DNA of 64,000 bases from Armatimonadota bacterium (GCA_013314775.1 JABUFB010000001.1:62001-126000), one strand, 5' to 3'. Counted from the stretch's first letter, positions 1 through 9,518 are shown. Numbers and translations: made by a program. Notes: generated by a model not told the origin, from the sequence alone.

Positions 1-674
1 AGGCGCACGCATTCGGGGACGCTGATACCCGCCTCATACAGCGCTGCGAAGGCCCGACAGAACTTGGCCAGCGCAACCTGCTGGATGATGACGCCCAGTA
101 CGGGAAGGGCCAGTTTGACCTGGTCGATGAGATTGCGGCCTGTCTGGGAAGCCGCGAACCGGCGGTAGATCAGATAGAACGCGAGGAACGGCAGGCCGCC
201 AATGAGCAGGTAGACCATGAGCGTCTGGAACAGGATGACGACGGCGCGCCAGGCGCTTTCCAGGAGCCAGGCGATGATCGCCCGAGCCGCCGCGGGGATG
301 AGCAGGACGGCGGAGACGAGGATCTTCGCGTAGAAGGTCTCCCGCGAGATCATATTGCGCAGTTCGAGCTCGCGCTCCAGGTACTCGGCGATGTTAGTGA
401 GCATCTTGTCCAGGCGGCCGCTTTGCTCACCCGCTTCGATGAGCGCGACGGTGATGTCCGAGAACATGCCGGGGTGGTCGCGCATGATCACGGACAGCTT
501 CTCGCCCTTGCCGACGCGGGCGGAGGCCCGCCGGAAGAATGCCCGGAACGGCGGCGACATGGGCCGGGAGACCTGGTGGTCCAGCGCCTGATTCAGAGTG
601 ATGCCGGCGCTCACCAGTGTGGCGAGTTCGCGGAAGGCGTAGGCCTGTTCGCGCAGCGGGGCCTTGTAGGCCAA
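1..674 (-). CDS. type II secretion / type IV pilus inner-membrane platform protein (PilC/GspF family), partial
   Basis: The first 224 residues are present and the gene runs off the window edge. It is read from a TTG start (MAYKAPL...) with a GAAGGAG ribosome site about 8 bases upstream; no ATG start fits. The first residues already match the first T2SSF domain (FRELATLVSAGITLNQAL), so the usual 50-60 residue N-terminal region of GspF/PilC is missing. A hydrophobic stretch around residues 115-170 is the expected membrane part. After it the second T2SSF repeat begins (LPVLGVIIQQVALAKFCRAF). PilC/GspF proteins anchor the assembly ATPase and help polymerise pilins or pseudopilins. The four prepilins elsewhere in the window are possible clients. 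The family call is firm; pilus versus secretion role is open. Confidence 0.85.
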   Translation of the reverse strand, partial: MAYKAPLREQAYAFRELATLVSAGITLNQALDHQVSRPMSPPFRAFFRRASARVGKGEKLSVIMRDHPGMFSDITVALIEAGEQSGRLDKMLTNIAEYLERELELRNMISRETFYAKILVSAVLLIPAAARAIIAWLLESAWRAVVILFQTLMVYLLIGGLPFLAFYLIYRRFAASQTGRNLIDQVKLALPVLGVIIQQVALAKFCRAFAALYEAGISVPECVR

Positions 675-744
675 GGATTGTCTCCTTCAGGGTAATTCAG
701 TGTCGCGCAGGAATACCTTCGTAGTCGGCGGCCGTTGACGTTCA

Positions 745-860
745 CCTTCAAGGCCCCGGAGGGGCCGTTTCGCATATAGCCTGGGGCGGAAGCCCCCGGG
801 ATCAGACCCCAACCTGATCCCTCACAAGCCCCCGAAGGGGCGGCAGAGAGCAGAGAACGA
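745..860. repeat. dispersed hairpin repeat, copy A
   Basis: Three short GC stem-loops follow one another: GGCCCC-GGA-GGGGCC (752-766), then TATAGCC (775-781) and GGGGC-GGAA-GCCCC (783-796), and then CTCACAAGCCCCCGAAGGGG (821-840). The last unit closely matches CTCACAGCCCGCGAAGCGGG at 58482-58501, and both places carry TATAGCC next to a stem-loop. They therefore look like copies of one dispersed family. Similar hairpin repeats are remembered from Planctomycetota-like genomes, but this was not checked. Confidence 0.6.
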
Positions 861-865
861 CCAAC

Positions 866-894
866 GACTTCGCGAGCAAGCTCGCTCCTACAAG
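866..894. repeat. REP-like palindrome
   Basis: The sequence CTTCGCGAGCAAGCTCGC followed by TCCTACAAG contains a near-perfect palindrome (GCGAG / CTCGC, 872-885). The unit is almost identical to the well-known REP sequence of Pseudomonas genomes, which is spread by REP-associated tyrosine transposases. Only one copy was seen in the window and no RAYT gene is nearby. Confidence 0.6.
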
Positions 895-991
895 TCGGCT
901 GAGACCTGGCGCGGTTTCTCGGCAAGAGCCCTTTTCGACGTCTTGCAAGAGACGACGACGGCCGGGCCGGATGGGGCATATCGTCCCTACT

Positions 992-2344
992 CTACTCGTA
1001 CTCCCACTTGTGAATCCAGGGGTCGTTGGTGCGCTTCTGGAAGTCCTTGATCTTCGCGCAGAAGTGCCCCACGAGGCCCGCATAGTCCGGACGCTCGGCA
1101 AGGTTATTGGTCTCGCCCGGGTCCTGCTGGAGGTCATAGAGCTCGAACCGCGGGCGATGCAGGTACGCTTCCACCGGTCGCTGTCCGTAGTCGGAAATTC
1201 CACGGCGCAGCGAGCCTTGCCACGTGGCCGCCTCCCAAAGGTCGGAAGCGAAGGAGTAAGTCAGCGGGTGAGCGATGTTCCAGATGAACTTATGCTGCTT
1301 CGTGCGTACCACTCGCATCGGGTAGTAGTTGGTGATCTCGTGGAAGGTGTGGGCCGCGAAGGCCTCCTCGCGCCAGTCGGTTGGGCTTGCCTGGTCGATG
1401 ATCCCCCGGAAGGACCGCCCGTGGAAGGCCTCGGGATTGTCCAGGGCCCCGGCGAAGTCCAGAATCGTCGGCGTGAGATCCGCCCAGGTGACGAGAGCGT
1501 CGCAGGTCGTGCCGCGGCCGGAGTGTTCGGGGCTGCGCACGATGAGCGGCAGGTTCATGCCGGGCTCATACAGGGTGGTCTTGGCGCCCGGGAAGGCCGC
1601 ACCATTGTCGGCGATGTAGATGATCACCGTGTTGTCCCACTTGCCCTCATCGCGCAGTACCTGCAGTAGTCTGCCGATGCCCCGATCCAGCCGCGCCACG
1701 GACTGGCAGTACTGGGCCAGTTCGGCCCGGGTCTCGGGAATGTCCGGCAGGTACGGCGGCACCAGCACTTCGTCGTCGTCGAAGGGGCGCTCTTCGTCAC
1801 CGGGAAAAGACTGGGGCGGATTGCCAAATCGGTCCGGTCTGCACGGGTGCTCCGCGACCACTCCGCCGCCACGATGGGGATTGTGGGATGCCCAGTAAAG
1901 GAAGAACGGTTCGTCGCTCTGCATGAAAGGCCGGCAGGCCTCGGCCATGCAAACGTCGTCCCGCCCGAACATGCCCTCGGGGAGCCCATCCTGGAAGGGG
2001 AAGAGTGCGTCGGGTGCGTAGTGGCGCTTCCCTGCCCGCGCCGTCCGGTAGCCCGCCTTGTTCAGCAGCGCCGGCAGAGTGACGGTGTCGTCGAAACACG
2101 CGAAATGGTGGCAACCGTGGGTGTGACCGTAGGTGCCATTGGCGTGGTTGTAAAGGCCGGTGAGGATCACGCTTCGGCTCGCGGCGCAGGAAGCGGTGGT
2201 GCAGAAACCGTTGGTGAACCGCACGCCTTCTCCCGCGAGGGCGTCAAGGTTCGGGGTGTGGATGGACGGGTTGCCATAGGACACGGTATCGCGGCCGTGA
2301 TCGTCTGAAACGATGAGGATGATGTTGGGGCGCTGATCAGCCAT
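992..2344 (-). CDS. sulfatase family hydrolase
   Basis: The 450-residue protein is a complete sulfatase of the alkaline phosphatase superfamily. The metal ligands appear at once (SDDHG, residues 13-17). The active-site signature is C53-A-A-S-R57 followed by LTG; Cys53 would be converted to formylglycine. Because the motif is C-x-A-S-R rather than C-x-P-S-R, a radical-SAM anSME-type maturase seems more likely than an FGE. A second metal site (ADNG) lies near residue 245. No signal peptide is visible, so it may act in the cytoplasm. Substrate cannot be read; heparan N-sulfatase or arylsulfatase-like activity on sulfated glycans is plausible. It is the last gene of a minus-strand cluster, 15 bases after the upstream gene. 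Confidence 0.9.
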   Translation of the reverse strand: MADQRPNIILIVSDDHGRDTVSYGNPSIHTPNLDALAGEGVRFTNGFCTTASCAASRSVILTGLYNHANGTYGHTHGCHHFACFDDTVTLPALLNKAGYRTARAGKRHYAPDALFPFQDGLPEGMFGRDDVCMAEACRPFMQSDEPFFLYWASHNPHRGGGVVAEHPCRPDRFGNPPQSFPGDEERPFDDDEVLVPPYLPDIPETRAELAQYCQSVARLDRGIGRLLQVLRDEGKWDNTVIIYIADNGAAFPGAKTTLYEPGMNLPLIVRSPEHSGRGTTCDALVTWADLTPTILDFAGALDNPEAFHGRSFRGIIDQASPTDWREEAFAAHTFHEITNYYPMRVVRTKQHKFIWNIAHPLTYSFASDLWEAATWQGSLRRGISDYGQRPVEAYLHRPRFELYDLQQDPGETNNLAERPDYAGLVGHFCAKIKDFQKRTNDPWIHKWEYE

Positions 2345-2359
2345 GTGCTGTCTCCGTCT

Positions 2360-3166
2360 TCACTGGATTCCGTGGCGCTGCAGCCAGTTGTTTGCCTCCG
2401 GGGGCAGATACTCCTTGACCTTCCGTCCCAGCTTCCGCAGTTCCTCCGTGCCGCCGCCAAGCAGTTCCCGTAGCTTCTCGGGATCCGCCGTGTCGTAGTC
2501 GTAATTGACCACGCTGAAGCCGGGCGCGGGACTGTAGCTGAAGTCCTCCACGGTCAGGCCGGAATTGCGGTGGAAGTCAGATACCTTGTACGTGCGCAAC
2601 ACGGTCCCGGCGCTGTCGAGCTGCTCGAACAGAACGGGCGCCCGGGTCCTTTGGCTCACGTACAGGCGCCCGCCGTCATGCTCGCCGGTGCGTCCGGGCC
2701 ACTCCAGCAGCCAGCAGGTCTCGCCCGCCTGCTCCACAGGGGCCTTCAGCGTGAGCCGCTCGGGCTTCTCCACCGACGATGTGATTGCGCGGCCGGGGTC
2801 CTTGCCGCCGAGCATCTCCGTGAGAATCTCCCGCGGCGTCATGCGGTCCGAGTGCACCCGAAAGGCGGTGCTGATCACGGGGACGATGACCCAGAGTTCT
2901 CCGCGCGTGGCGATGACCCGGAGCGAGACCACATCCACGTCCAGCAGGTCCGGGGCCTTGTAGCGCAGATTCCCCGAGACTTTCATCGGGATGCCCAGGA
3001 GTTCCAGCTCACCCTCGACCTTCGCGTCCAGGTCCGAGGTGCGCTGCCACGTCTGGTCGAGAATCCAGGCGACGATGGACGGGTGCACGCCGTAGCGGTA
3101 CACCGCGAAGCTCGCCACCGCCAGGATGATCAAGATGACCAGCAGCACTGCAAGGAACTTGCGCAT
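2360..3166 (-). CDS. membrane-anchored LolA/RseB-like protein of unknown function
   Basis: The 268-residue protein has an N-terminal hydrophobic segment (about residues 5-25), followed by a soluble domain outside the membrane. The pattern of alternating strands (VEGELELLGIPMKVSGNLRYK, DLLDVDVVSLRVIATRGE) and the later segment on converting a substance to a readable property (LYVSQRTRAPVLFEQLD) resemble the LolA/LppX/RseB fold. Proteins of this kind bind lipids or lipoproteins. The match is by style only. It begins 6 bases after the MFS gene ends, so the two are probably cotranscribed. Confidence 0.5.
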   Translation of the reverse strand: MRKFLAVLLVILIILAVASFAVYRYGVHPSIVAWILDQTWQRTSDLDAKVEGELELLGIPMKVSGNLRYKAPDLLDVDVVSLRVIATRGELWVIVPVISTAFRVHSDRMTPREILTEMLGGKDPGRAITSSVEKPERLTLKAPVEQAGETCWLLEWPGRTGEHDGGRLYVSQRTRAPVLFEQLDSAGTVLRTYKVSDFHRNSGLTVEDFSYSPAPGFSVVNYDYDTADPEKLRELLGGGTEELRKLGRKVKEYLPPEANNWLQRHGIQ

Positions 3167-3172
3167 GGTGCG

Positions 3173-4429
3173 CTACTCCTTCCCGCTTCCCCCATCTGCG
3201 GCCTGTCCCGGGCGCAAGGCGAACCAGGCGGAAATCGCGGCGATCAGGGCCAGCGTGGCGCCCAGGAGGAAAGCCGCCTCGCCCGATTCAAGGCGGTCCC
3301 ATATCTGGCCGCCGACCACCCCGGCGATGAGCAGCCCGCCGCCTTCGACCGCGTGGAAGATGCCCATCCCGGTGCCCCGTCTGCCTTCGGGGATCAGTCC
3401 TGCAGCGGTTGCCCGGGTGCAGGCACCCGTCGCCCCCAGTTGGATGCCGTACAGCGTGAACCACACAAACATGGTCGCCGGTGTTGCCAGCAGCGCCATA
3501 CCCAGGCACGGCAACACCTGGGCGAGATAGCTCAGGGGCTGGGCGCGGCGCGCGCCGATGCGGTCCAGCAGTCGCCCCGCGGGAAATGCGGCCAGCGCGT
3601 AAACCACATTGTGGAACAGGTACAGACCGGGCAGCCAACCCTCGTCGAAACCCACGTCCTTGGCGCGCAGCATGAAGAACGCATACGAGAAGTTACCCGC
3701 AGAGAAGATCCCGTGAGCCACCAGAAAGCCGGTCCAAGAGCCCGCGAGACGCTCAACAGGCTTCTTCGCAGAGGCATCGCTCTTCGGTTTTGGGGGCACC
3801 TCCCGCACACCCACCACAAGCGCTGCCACCGCGAGGACACCCGCGATAGTCGCCAGCAGGAAGATGGTGCGGTAATCCAGCCCGAAGATCTTGAGCAGCA
3901 GGAGCGCGAGGGTAGTGCCCACGATGGCACCGGCGGTGTCCATGGCCCGGTGGAAGCCGTACGCGCGCCCACGGTGTTCGGGAGCCACCGAATCCGCCAG
4001 CAGGGCATCGCGCGCCGAGGTGCGGATGCCTTTGCCGATGCGGTCGGCAATTCGCACCGCAAGCACGTGCATGCCCCGGGAAGCCACTGTCAGCAGAGGC
4101 TTGACTGCGGTTGACAGCGCATAGCCCGCGATCACCACCGGCTTGCGCTTGCCTGTCTTGTCAGACAGCCAGCCGGAGGCGATCTTCAAGAGACTCGCGC
4201 CGGCCTCCGCGATTCCCTCGATGGCCCCGATGGCCGACATGCTCAGCCCAAGCACCGAGGCCATGAATTGGGGCAGCAGCGCGAGGATAGCTTCGCTGTG
4301 AATGTCCGTCAGGAAGCTGACGATGCCCAGCGCAATGACATTCCGCCCGCGCCAGGTGGTGGATTGGTTCTGGTCGGGATCGGTCGTGCGGTCATCCCTC
4401 CTGCCTGTGGCTCCGGAGCGGCCGGGCAT
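3173..4429 (-). CDS. MFS transporter
   Basis: The 418-residue protein has about twelve hydrophobic segments after a polar N-terminal 28 residues. Typical major facilitator loop motifs are visible: GWLSDKTGKRKP between helices 2 and 3, and RIADRIGKGIRTSARDALLA and GRAYGFHRAMDTAGAI further on. The substrate is not evident; export of small molecules is possible. Its ATG shares one base with the stop of the upstream 1612-residue gene (TGATG), so translation is probably coupled. The next gene follows after 6 bases. Confidence 0.88.
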   Translation of the reverse strand: MPGRSGATGRRDDRTTDPDQNQSTTWRGRNVIALGIVSFLTDIHSEAILALLPQFMASVLGLSMSAIGAIEGIAEAGASLLKIASGWLSDKTGKRKPVVIAGYALSTAVKPLLTVASRGMHVLAVRIADRIGKGIRTSARDALLADSVAPEHRGRAYGFHRAMDTAGAIVGTTLALLLLKIFGLDYRTIFLLATIAGVLAVAALVVGVREVPPKPKSDASAKKPVERLAGSWTGFLVAHGIFSAGNFSYAFFMLRAKDVGFDEGWLPGLYLFHNVVYALAAFPAGRLLDRIGARRAQPLSYLAQVLPCLGMALLATPATMFVWFTLYGIQLGATGACTRATAAGLIPEGRRGTGMGIFHAVEGGGLLIAGVVGGQIWDRLESGEAAFLLGATLALIAAISAWFALRPGQAADGGSGKE

Positions 4430-7400
4430 CAGTCCAGCAGATCCAACGACACGCTATCGAAAGCAACCACTGTGTTCCCTGCAGCATTTTCCCAGCGGCG
4501 GGCCGACAGGCAGATGCCTCCGGCTGCAACCGGGGACACGCCCAGATAGTCCTGGTCCTCCGCCTCCAGCAGTCGATTGCCGTCCATGTCCACCGCGATG
4601 CGGTTGCCTTGCACGGTGATGGTCGCCGTGTGCCAGGCACTATCTCCCGCCCAATCGGCCCGGGCAAGCCAACTGAAATCATTGCTGGTCTTTCCATCGG
4701 CGGCCTTGTTCAGGATCGCTGCCTTGCGGCTCAGATTGAGTGAGTAACAGTTGCCCACGTCGGAATACCGGAAGCCGATCCAGACTCCGTCCCGGTGATC
4801 GCCGCCATACTCCCGCACCTGGAAGCGCACGGTGACGCGGTAGTCCTTCCAGGTATCGTCGCCCGTGACGATTCCCGTGGGCAGGAAGCCGCCGGTTCCG
4901 GAATTCCTCCCGATAAGCTCTCCGCCCGCAACCTGCCACTCCCCCGCGAGGGGCGCCCAGGTCGGCACTGGTGCGGCGCCTTCCGCGTAGCCGTCGAAGC
5001 TCTCCCGGAAGGGGTTGCCGCCGAAGGTTAGCCACCCGAAGCGTCCCGGGTTGTGGAAGGTGTCCGTCACCGACCATGCACTGAACTGGGGCGCGGGCAG
5101 GCTCCTGCTCCGGTCGATGCGCAGCAGTTGCACGCGCCACCGGTCTCCGATGCGCGGCATCGCGCCGGCGTCCACGAAGTTGTTGAGCGGGATCGCGGCT
5201 TCTGCAGTCCAGGCGGTATCGGTGTCGTCGCGATTGTCCAGCGTCCCATCCACGTTCACCGCCGACACCATGCCCTGCGCATTCCACTTGCGTGCGCCCT
5301 CAACGTCTTGGGGCGCACCCTCGAGGGATTTTGGGATATTCAAGTCCACCACGGTGTTCAGCGGGCTGATTTCGATCTCCCGGTACTGCTCGCCGTCACC
5401 GTCGGCATCCACGTAGACCTCGACAACCTCACCCTCCCACAGGTTCCCGTCGCGCTCGCGGATTGCGGACCACACATCGGGGTCCTGGCAGCGCCAGGCC
5501 ACGTACAGGTTCTCATCATCCCACGCCAGCTTTGCTTCGGTGCGCAGGTCCTTCCCGTCGGCGCGGTTGGGATCGAACCGGGTGAAGGCCTCGGTGGCCG
5601 GGGCTTGCCGCCAGATCTCGTCATCCAGCTTGCCGTCGATCACCGGCGCAGTCCCGGCCCGCATGCAGGTGTACTCTCCCACCGGTGGCAGCGTGTTGGT
5701 GAGCAGGTAGCGGAACAGGTCGGCAATCATCACATGCTCCAGCCCGGTGGCCTGCCGGAAGGTGTGCCACAGGTAGACAACCCGCGCGCCGGCAAGGTCG
5801 CCCTCCCTGTAGTCGATCATCGCGGCCGCCTCACCGTAGCTCTTGCCCTCCTGGTCCTTGAGGGTCACCAGTGGGGTGTATAGGTCAGTCTCTCCAACCA
5901 CATCGAAGATTGGCCGCCAGCGCGGGTCGCCCTGCTCGGGCCAGGGGATGGTCGCGGGAAGGCTCGTGAACACCTTCTGGTCGGGGTTGGTGTGGAAGGT
6001 GAGTTTCAGGCCCTCGGGCACTGTCTCCCAGCCTGTGTAGGGTGCGACATCCAGGGTGTCCAGCCGGTCATGGGCGCCGCTTCCGGAGATGGGCAGGCCG
6101 AACTTCGGGGCTGCCACCACCGGCTTTTCCAGTTCGTTGTAGTAGAAGGGGAAAGGTCCGCCGGCCAGCGAGACCAGCGTCCCCCCGGCCTGCATCCACC
6201 GAATGAGCGCCTCCTCCGCGTCCCCCTCCTTATTGACCGTCTGGTAGAAGACTTCCCCCGCAAGATACAGGACGATCCAGATGCGTCGGGTGTTGAACGC
6301 CTTGGGATTCACCAGGTCCTGTGGTTTCAGGAAGACCAGACTCGGCCCCAGCCCCGCTTCGGTGAGCATTCTGACGATCGGGTGTGCGCGAAGATTAGGC
6401 TGTTTGGGGATGGGCAGGATGCCAATGTGCCCCTCGAAGGGCTTGAACAAGGGCGCCAGTTCCGCCATCGCCTTCACCAGGCGCTTGTGCTCCGCCATCT
6501 TCTCCTGCTCCGCACCGATCGCCGCCAGTGTCTCGGCCAGCGCCGCGTCCGACTTGTCGCTCCAGGTAACCGCGAAGATCTTGCAGCCCGTAGGGGCGAT
6601 GGAGATGATGGGCTTGCCGTCGTTGGGAACCATGACCAGATCGAGGTGCCACTGCATCACAGGCGGCCAGCCCTTGACCACCGGGATTGCGCCGGACAGA
6701 TCCACCTTTTCCCTCTCGCGCTCGTCGCGGTAGAGGGTGATGCGCGAGCGCTCCTCGATATCGCCCACGAGAAGGAAAAGCTTGCGGGGGCTCATGCCGA
6801 AGGCGATGCCCTGGCGCGGAACGCACACTTTGTTGCCGGTGAGTTCCGGGTCCAGCAGAAGGAAGGGCACGCCGTAGATAGTCTTCCAGCCGGGTTCGTA
6901 GCCCGCCATGGACTTCACGTCATACCAGTCGCGCTCAATGCCCTCGAAAGCCCCGCGCGCCAGGTTGAGCACCCCGAACCCGTCGCGCTCGATAATGCCC
7001 TCGTCATCCGGTCCGGGCATCTCTCGCTTTTTCATGATCTCGCATGCCAGCGATTCCACGCCCGACTTTGCCTCTCCCACCGTGACCACGTCGCCCAGTT
7101 TCAGCCCCCGCAGGGTGAGCGTCGAAGGGTCGGCGGGATAACGGATGATGCGGTCCTCACCGAGGGTCACTGTCTCGTTCCGGGTCACCTGTACCTGCTT
7201 GTCGTCAATGCGCAGGAACGGGAAGGTTACGGTAACATCGAAGACGCGCTCCGGGTCGGCATCAAGGCCCCCCGGAACGAGCTCGAAGGAGAAGTTGGCG
7301 TCGCCGAAGTAGCGGTAGTCTCTGATGTCTGTGTGGCGGCCGTCGCGGTTGAAGCACATGGCCGCCTTTTCGCCGCAGACCACCCGGGCTTTCGCGGCGC

Positions 7401-9267
7401 CAAGGGGCCAGATCAGCCGCTCGAAGCCCCCCCACAGCCCGCCGAAGCTGCCGCGCACTCCTTTGCCCTGGGCGCATTCATCGAAAAGGCCGAACCTTTC
7501 CGTGAACTCGCCTCCGTATGCCTGGACCGATTCGAACCACTGGTCCTGGAACATCTCGTGGTAACGTTCCAGCATCCCCCGCAGATAGTGTCCCATGATG
7601 GGATCGCCGAAGGTCACATACTCGTACAGCATGGCGACGTTGTAGCACCAGATTTCATTGGCGCACGCGCAGCCGAGCCAGTTGAGGCCCGCGTTGGGCT
7701 CCATGAAGAAAGAGGAATCCAGGGCGTCCATCTGGTCGTTGTCGCTGGGCCAGATGGCGAGATAGCGGTAAGTCATGCTCTTTGCAAGCTTCAGGGCCAG
7801 GGCCGCCAGTTCTTCGTGTCCGGGCACGTCGCGGAAGTGGAAGTAGTACTTGAGGCAGAAGGTGACTGCCGGCGTCGCGCTCCAGGCGAATTGCGCCGCG
7901 GGCACGTCCGGGTAACAGTTGCGGGTATACAGTATCTGCTTGGTCCACCGCAGCACCCCATCCACATAGGGCACCATGTCCGCGGCGCCGTCGGGGTCAT
8001 TGCGGACGTAGTCCAGCAGAGCATTGCCGGAGGCCCAATTGTTCACGTGGCGCATGGTTTCCACGCCGGGTCCGAAGAAATCCGCGCCGCCGCCGTCGAG
8101 GGGCGTCTGCCAGCCGAAGCAGAGGTCCTCCCAGACCTGGACCCACATCCCCAGCTTTACAAGCTCCCGGCACTGCTCGCCCAGCCTGCGGATGTTCTCC
8201 TCGCTGCCGGTGTCGTAGTAGTAGTCCACCGGACTGAAGTAGCCGACGCCACCCGCGATGTTCACATTCGGCGCCCACCAGCGTTCGCCGTCGTCGCCGG
8301 TGTTGTGGACGAAAGGCCCCAGGTCTCCGGGCGCGTCAATGCCCGACAGCCGGTACGGATCAGGCAGCCAGGACAGGTCGCTCATGGCCTCCACGCCGGG
8401 CAGCAGGTCCGCGTAGTCCCGCCACATGAGCCTGTGGACGAACTCGTTGGGGTCGTCGTCAGGGCCCATGTCTTGCGACCAGAGAATGCGGAAGTGGGTG
8501 CCGATCGTCTCCGGCAGTTTCTCGGGATAGCGCAGGTTGATGTAGCCTTTGCCGAATGGCCAGGTGAGGCAGACGAACTGCTCGCTGTCCATGAAGCTTC
8601 GGCAGTAGGCGGTTCCGAAGCGCTTTTCGCTGTTGTCCGTGAGGCGCGCGTGGCTAAAGTCGTATCCGACATAGCGCCGTTTCTGCGCATTCCACAGACC
8701 AGCAATGGGCGTCGGGTATGCGCCAATTGGAGGGGCGTAGGTCCATTCGCGGGACCAGCTGCTCACCACCTGCCGCCCGAAACCCTCGGCCTGCATCTGT
8801 ATGTAGTCGTCGATGACCGGGGTCCCGATCATCCAGCCGCGCTGGTGGAAAACCTCGGCACCGGGGAGCGAGCAGACGAGAAAATGGAAGGGCGCTGGTT
8901 CGAAGGCCTGCTCCCAGGCTGTCTGGTCGAAGCTGCGCAGGTCCAGGCTGAAGCGGACTTCGGGATAGGGCGTGCCCGGCAGGACGCGCACTTCAATGAA
9001 GGATGCGGGGCCGAGAGTGGGCGTCGGTGGACAAGCCAGCCCGGTAAAGCGCAGGACATTTCCGGAGGCTCTCGCCTGGCGCGCAGTGAAGTTGCTGCTG
9101 CTGCCGAACTGAACCGCGGCCACGACATTGTCTCCGGCTCGGACTTCAAAGCCGGTGTATGGCGCTTCGCCCACCGCCGATACGGTGACCAGATCATTGC
9201 CGACGGACTGGGCGCAGGCATGCAGACACGGCATGACCAGCAGAGTCGCCGCCAGTGCAGTTCGCAT
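4429..9267 (-). CDS. large secreted multidomain protein with CBM9-like and LamG-like C-terminal domains
   Basis: This 1612-residue protein starts with a clear signal peptide (LAATLLVMPCLHACA) after a GGAGGT ribosome site. Residues about 300-650 are rich in Trp and aromatic segments and look like an alpha-barrel glycoside-hydrolase type region, but the family is not recognised. Residues about 940-1190 resemble a ThuA/glutamine-amidotransferase-like alpha/beta domain (GGTLVSLAGGPFPFYY). Residues about 1203-1400 are a CBM9/DOMON-like domain (VIDGKLDDEIW, WDDENLYVAWRCQD, VEVYVDADGDG). Residues about 1419-1612 look like a concanavalin-type (DUF1080/LamG) domain. The design suggests polysaccharide or glycan binding and breakdown at the cell surface. 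It heads the cluster that includes the MFS transporter and sulfatase. Confidence 0.75.
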   Translation of the reverse strand: MRTALAATLLVMPCLHACAQSVGNDLVTVSAVGEAPYTGFEVRAGDNVVAAVQFGSSSNFTARQARASGNVLRFTGLACPPTPTLGPASFIEVRVLPGTPYPEVRFSLDLRSFDQTAWEQAFEPAPFHFLVCSLPGAEVFHQRGWMIGTPVIDDYIQMQAEGFGRQVVSSWSREWTYAPPIGAYPTPIAGLWNAQKRRYVGYDFSHARLTDNSEKRFGTAYCRSFMDSEQFVCLTWPFGKGYINLRYPEKLPETIGTHFRILWSQDMGPDDDPNEFVHRLMWRDYADLLPGVEAMSDLSWLPDPYRLSGIDAPGDLGPFVHNTGDDGERWWAPNVNIAGGVGYFSPVDYYYDTGSEENIRRLGEQCRELVKLGMWVQVWEDLCFGWQTPLDGGGADFFGPGVETMRHVNNWASGNALLDYVRNDPDGAADMVPYVDGVLRWTKQILYTRNCYPDVPAAQFAWSATPAVTFCLKYYFHFRDVPGHEELAALALKLAKSMTYRYLAIWPSDNDQMDALDSSFFMEPNAGLNWLGCACANEIWCYNVAMLYEYVTFGDPIMGHYLRGMLERYHEMFQDQWFESVQAYGGEFTERFGLFDECAQGKGVRGSFGGLWGGFERLIWPLGAAKARVVCGEKAAMCFNRDGRHTDIRDYRYFGDANFSFELVPGGLDADPERVFDVTVTFPFLRIDDKQVQVTRNETVTLGEDRIIRYPADPSTLTLRGLKLGDVVTVGEAKSGVESLACEIMKKREMPGPDDEGIIERDGFGVLNLARGAFEGIERDWYDVKSMAGYEPGWKTIYGVPFLLLDPELTGNKVCVPRQGIAFGMSPRKLFLLVGDIEERSRITLYRDEREREKVDLSGAIPVVKGWPPVMQWHLDLVMVPNDGKPIISIAPTGCKIFAVTWSDKSDAALAETLAAIGAEQEKMAEHKRLVKAMAELAPLFKPFEGHIGILPIPKQPNLRAHPIVRMLTEAGLGPSLVFLKPQDLVNPKAFNTRRIWIVLYLAGEVFYQTVNKEGDAEEALIRWMQAGGTLVSLAGGPFPFYYNELEKPVVAAPKFGLPISGSGAHDRLDTLDVAPYTGWETVPEGLKLTFHTNPDQKVFTSLPATIPWPEQGDPRWRPIFDVVGETDLYTPLVTLKDQEGKSYGEAAAMIDYREGDLAGARVVYLWHTFRQATGLEHVMIADLFRYLLTNTLPPVGEYTCMRAGTAPVIDGKLDDEIWRQAPATEAFTRFDPNRADGKDLRTEAKLAWDDENLYVAWRCQDPDVWSAIRERDGNLWEGEVVEVYVDADGDGEQYREIEISPLNTVVDLNIPKSLEGAPQDVEGARKWNAQGMVSAVNVDGTLDNRDDTDTAWTAEAAIPLNNFVDAGAMPRIGDRWRVQLLRIDRSRSLPAPQFSAWSVTDTFHNPGRFGWLTFGGNPFRESFDGYAEGAAPVPTWAPLAGEWQVAGGELIGRNSGTGGFLPTGIVTGDDTWKDYRVTVRFQVREYGGDHRDGVWIGFRYSDVGNCYSLNLSRKAAILNKAADGKTSNDFSWLARADWAGDSAWHTATITVQGNRIAVDMDGNRLLEAEDQDYLGVSPVAAGGICLSARRWENAAGNTVVAFDSVSLDLLD

Positions 9268-9518
9268 TGGTCAGGGACCTCCAGCGAGAATGTGCGAGGT
9301 ACAAGGACCAATTCTGCGCGCGGGTGCGTGGTCCCTCCGTGGCGGCGGTGGGAAGTGAGAGGAGGGGGAAGGCCGATGTCGTTCGGATGGGCCGCATGGG
9401 GGGAGCGCGTCGCTGTGCCCCGTGATCTGTCCGGCCCGGCCGCAGGTCTCAGCCGCATGGGGCGGGCGAGATGCCCGGCCAGGGCCGTTGCACCTGACTG
9501 CCTGGCGGCTGCTGCTGC

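Larger units (their letters stand above)
675..991. other. intergenic region with repeats
   Basis: No gene was found in these 317 bases. They contain a block of GC hairpins (about 745-860) and a REP-like palindrome (866-894), both listed separately. The minus-strand ribosome site of the PilC-like gene lies at its left end and the 3' end of the sulfatase gene at its right end. Confidence 0.7.

Noticed and set aside
2570-4114. 514-residue plus-strand frame
   Set aside because: It is antisense to the LolA-like and MFS genes and has no recognisable family or ribosome site.
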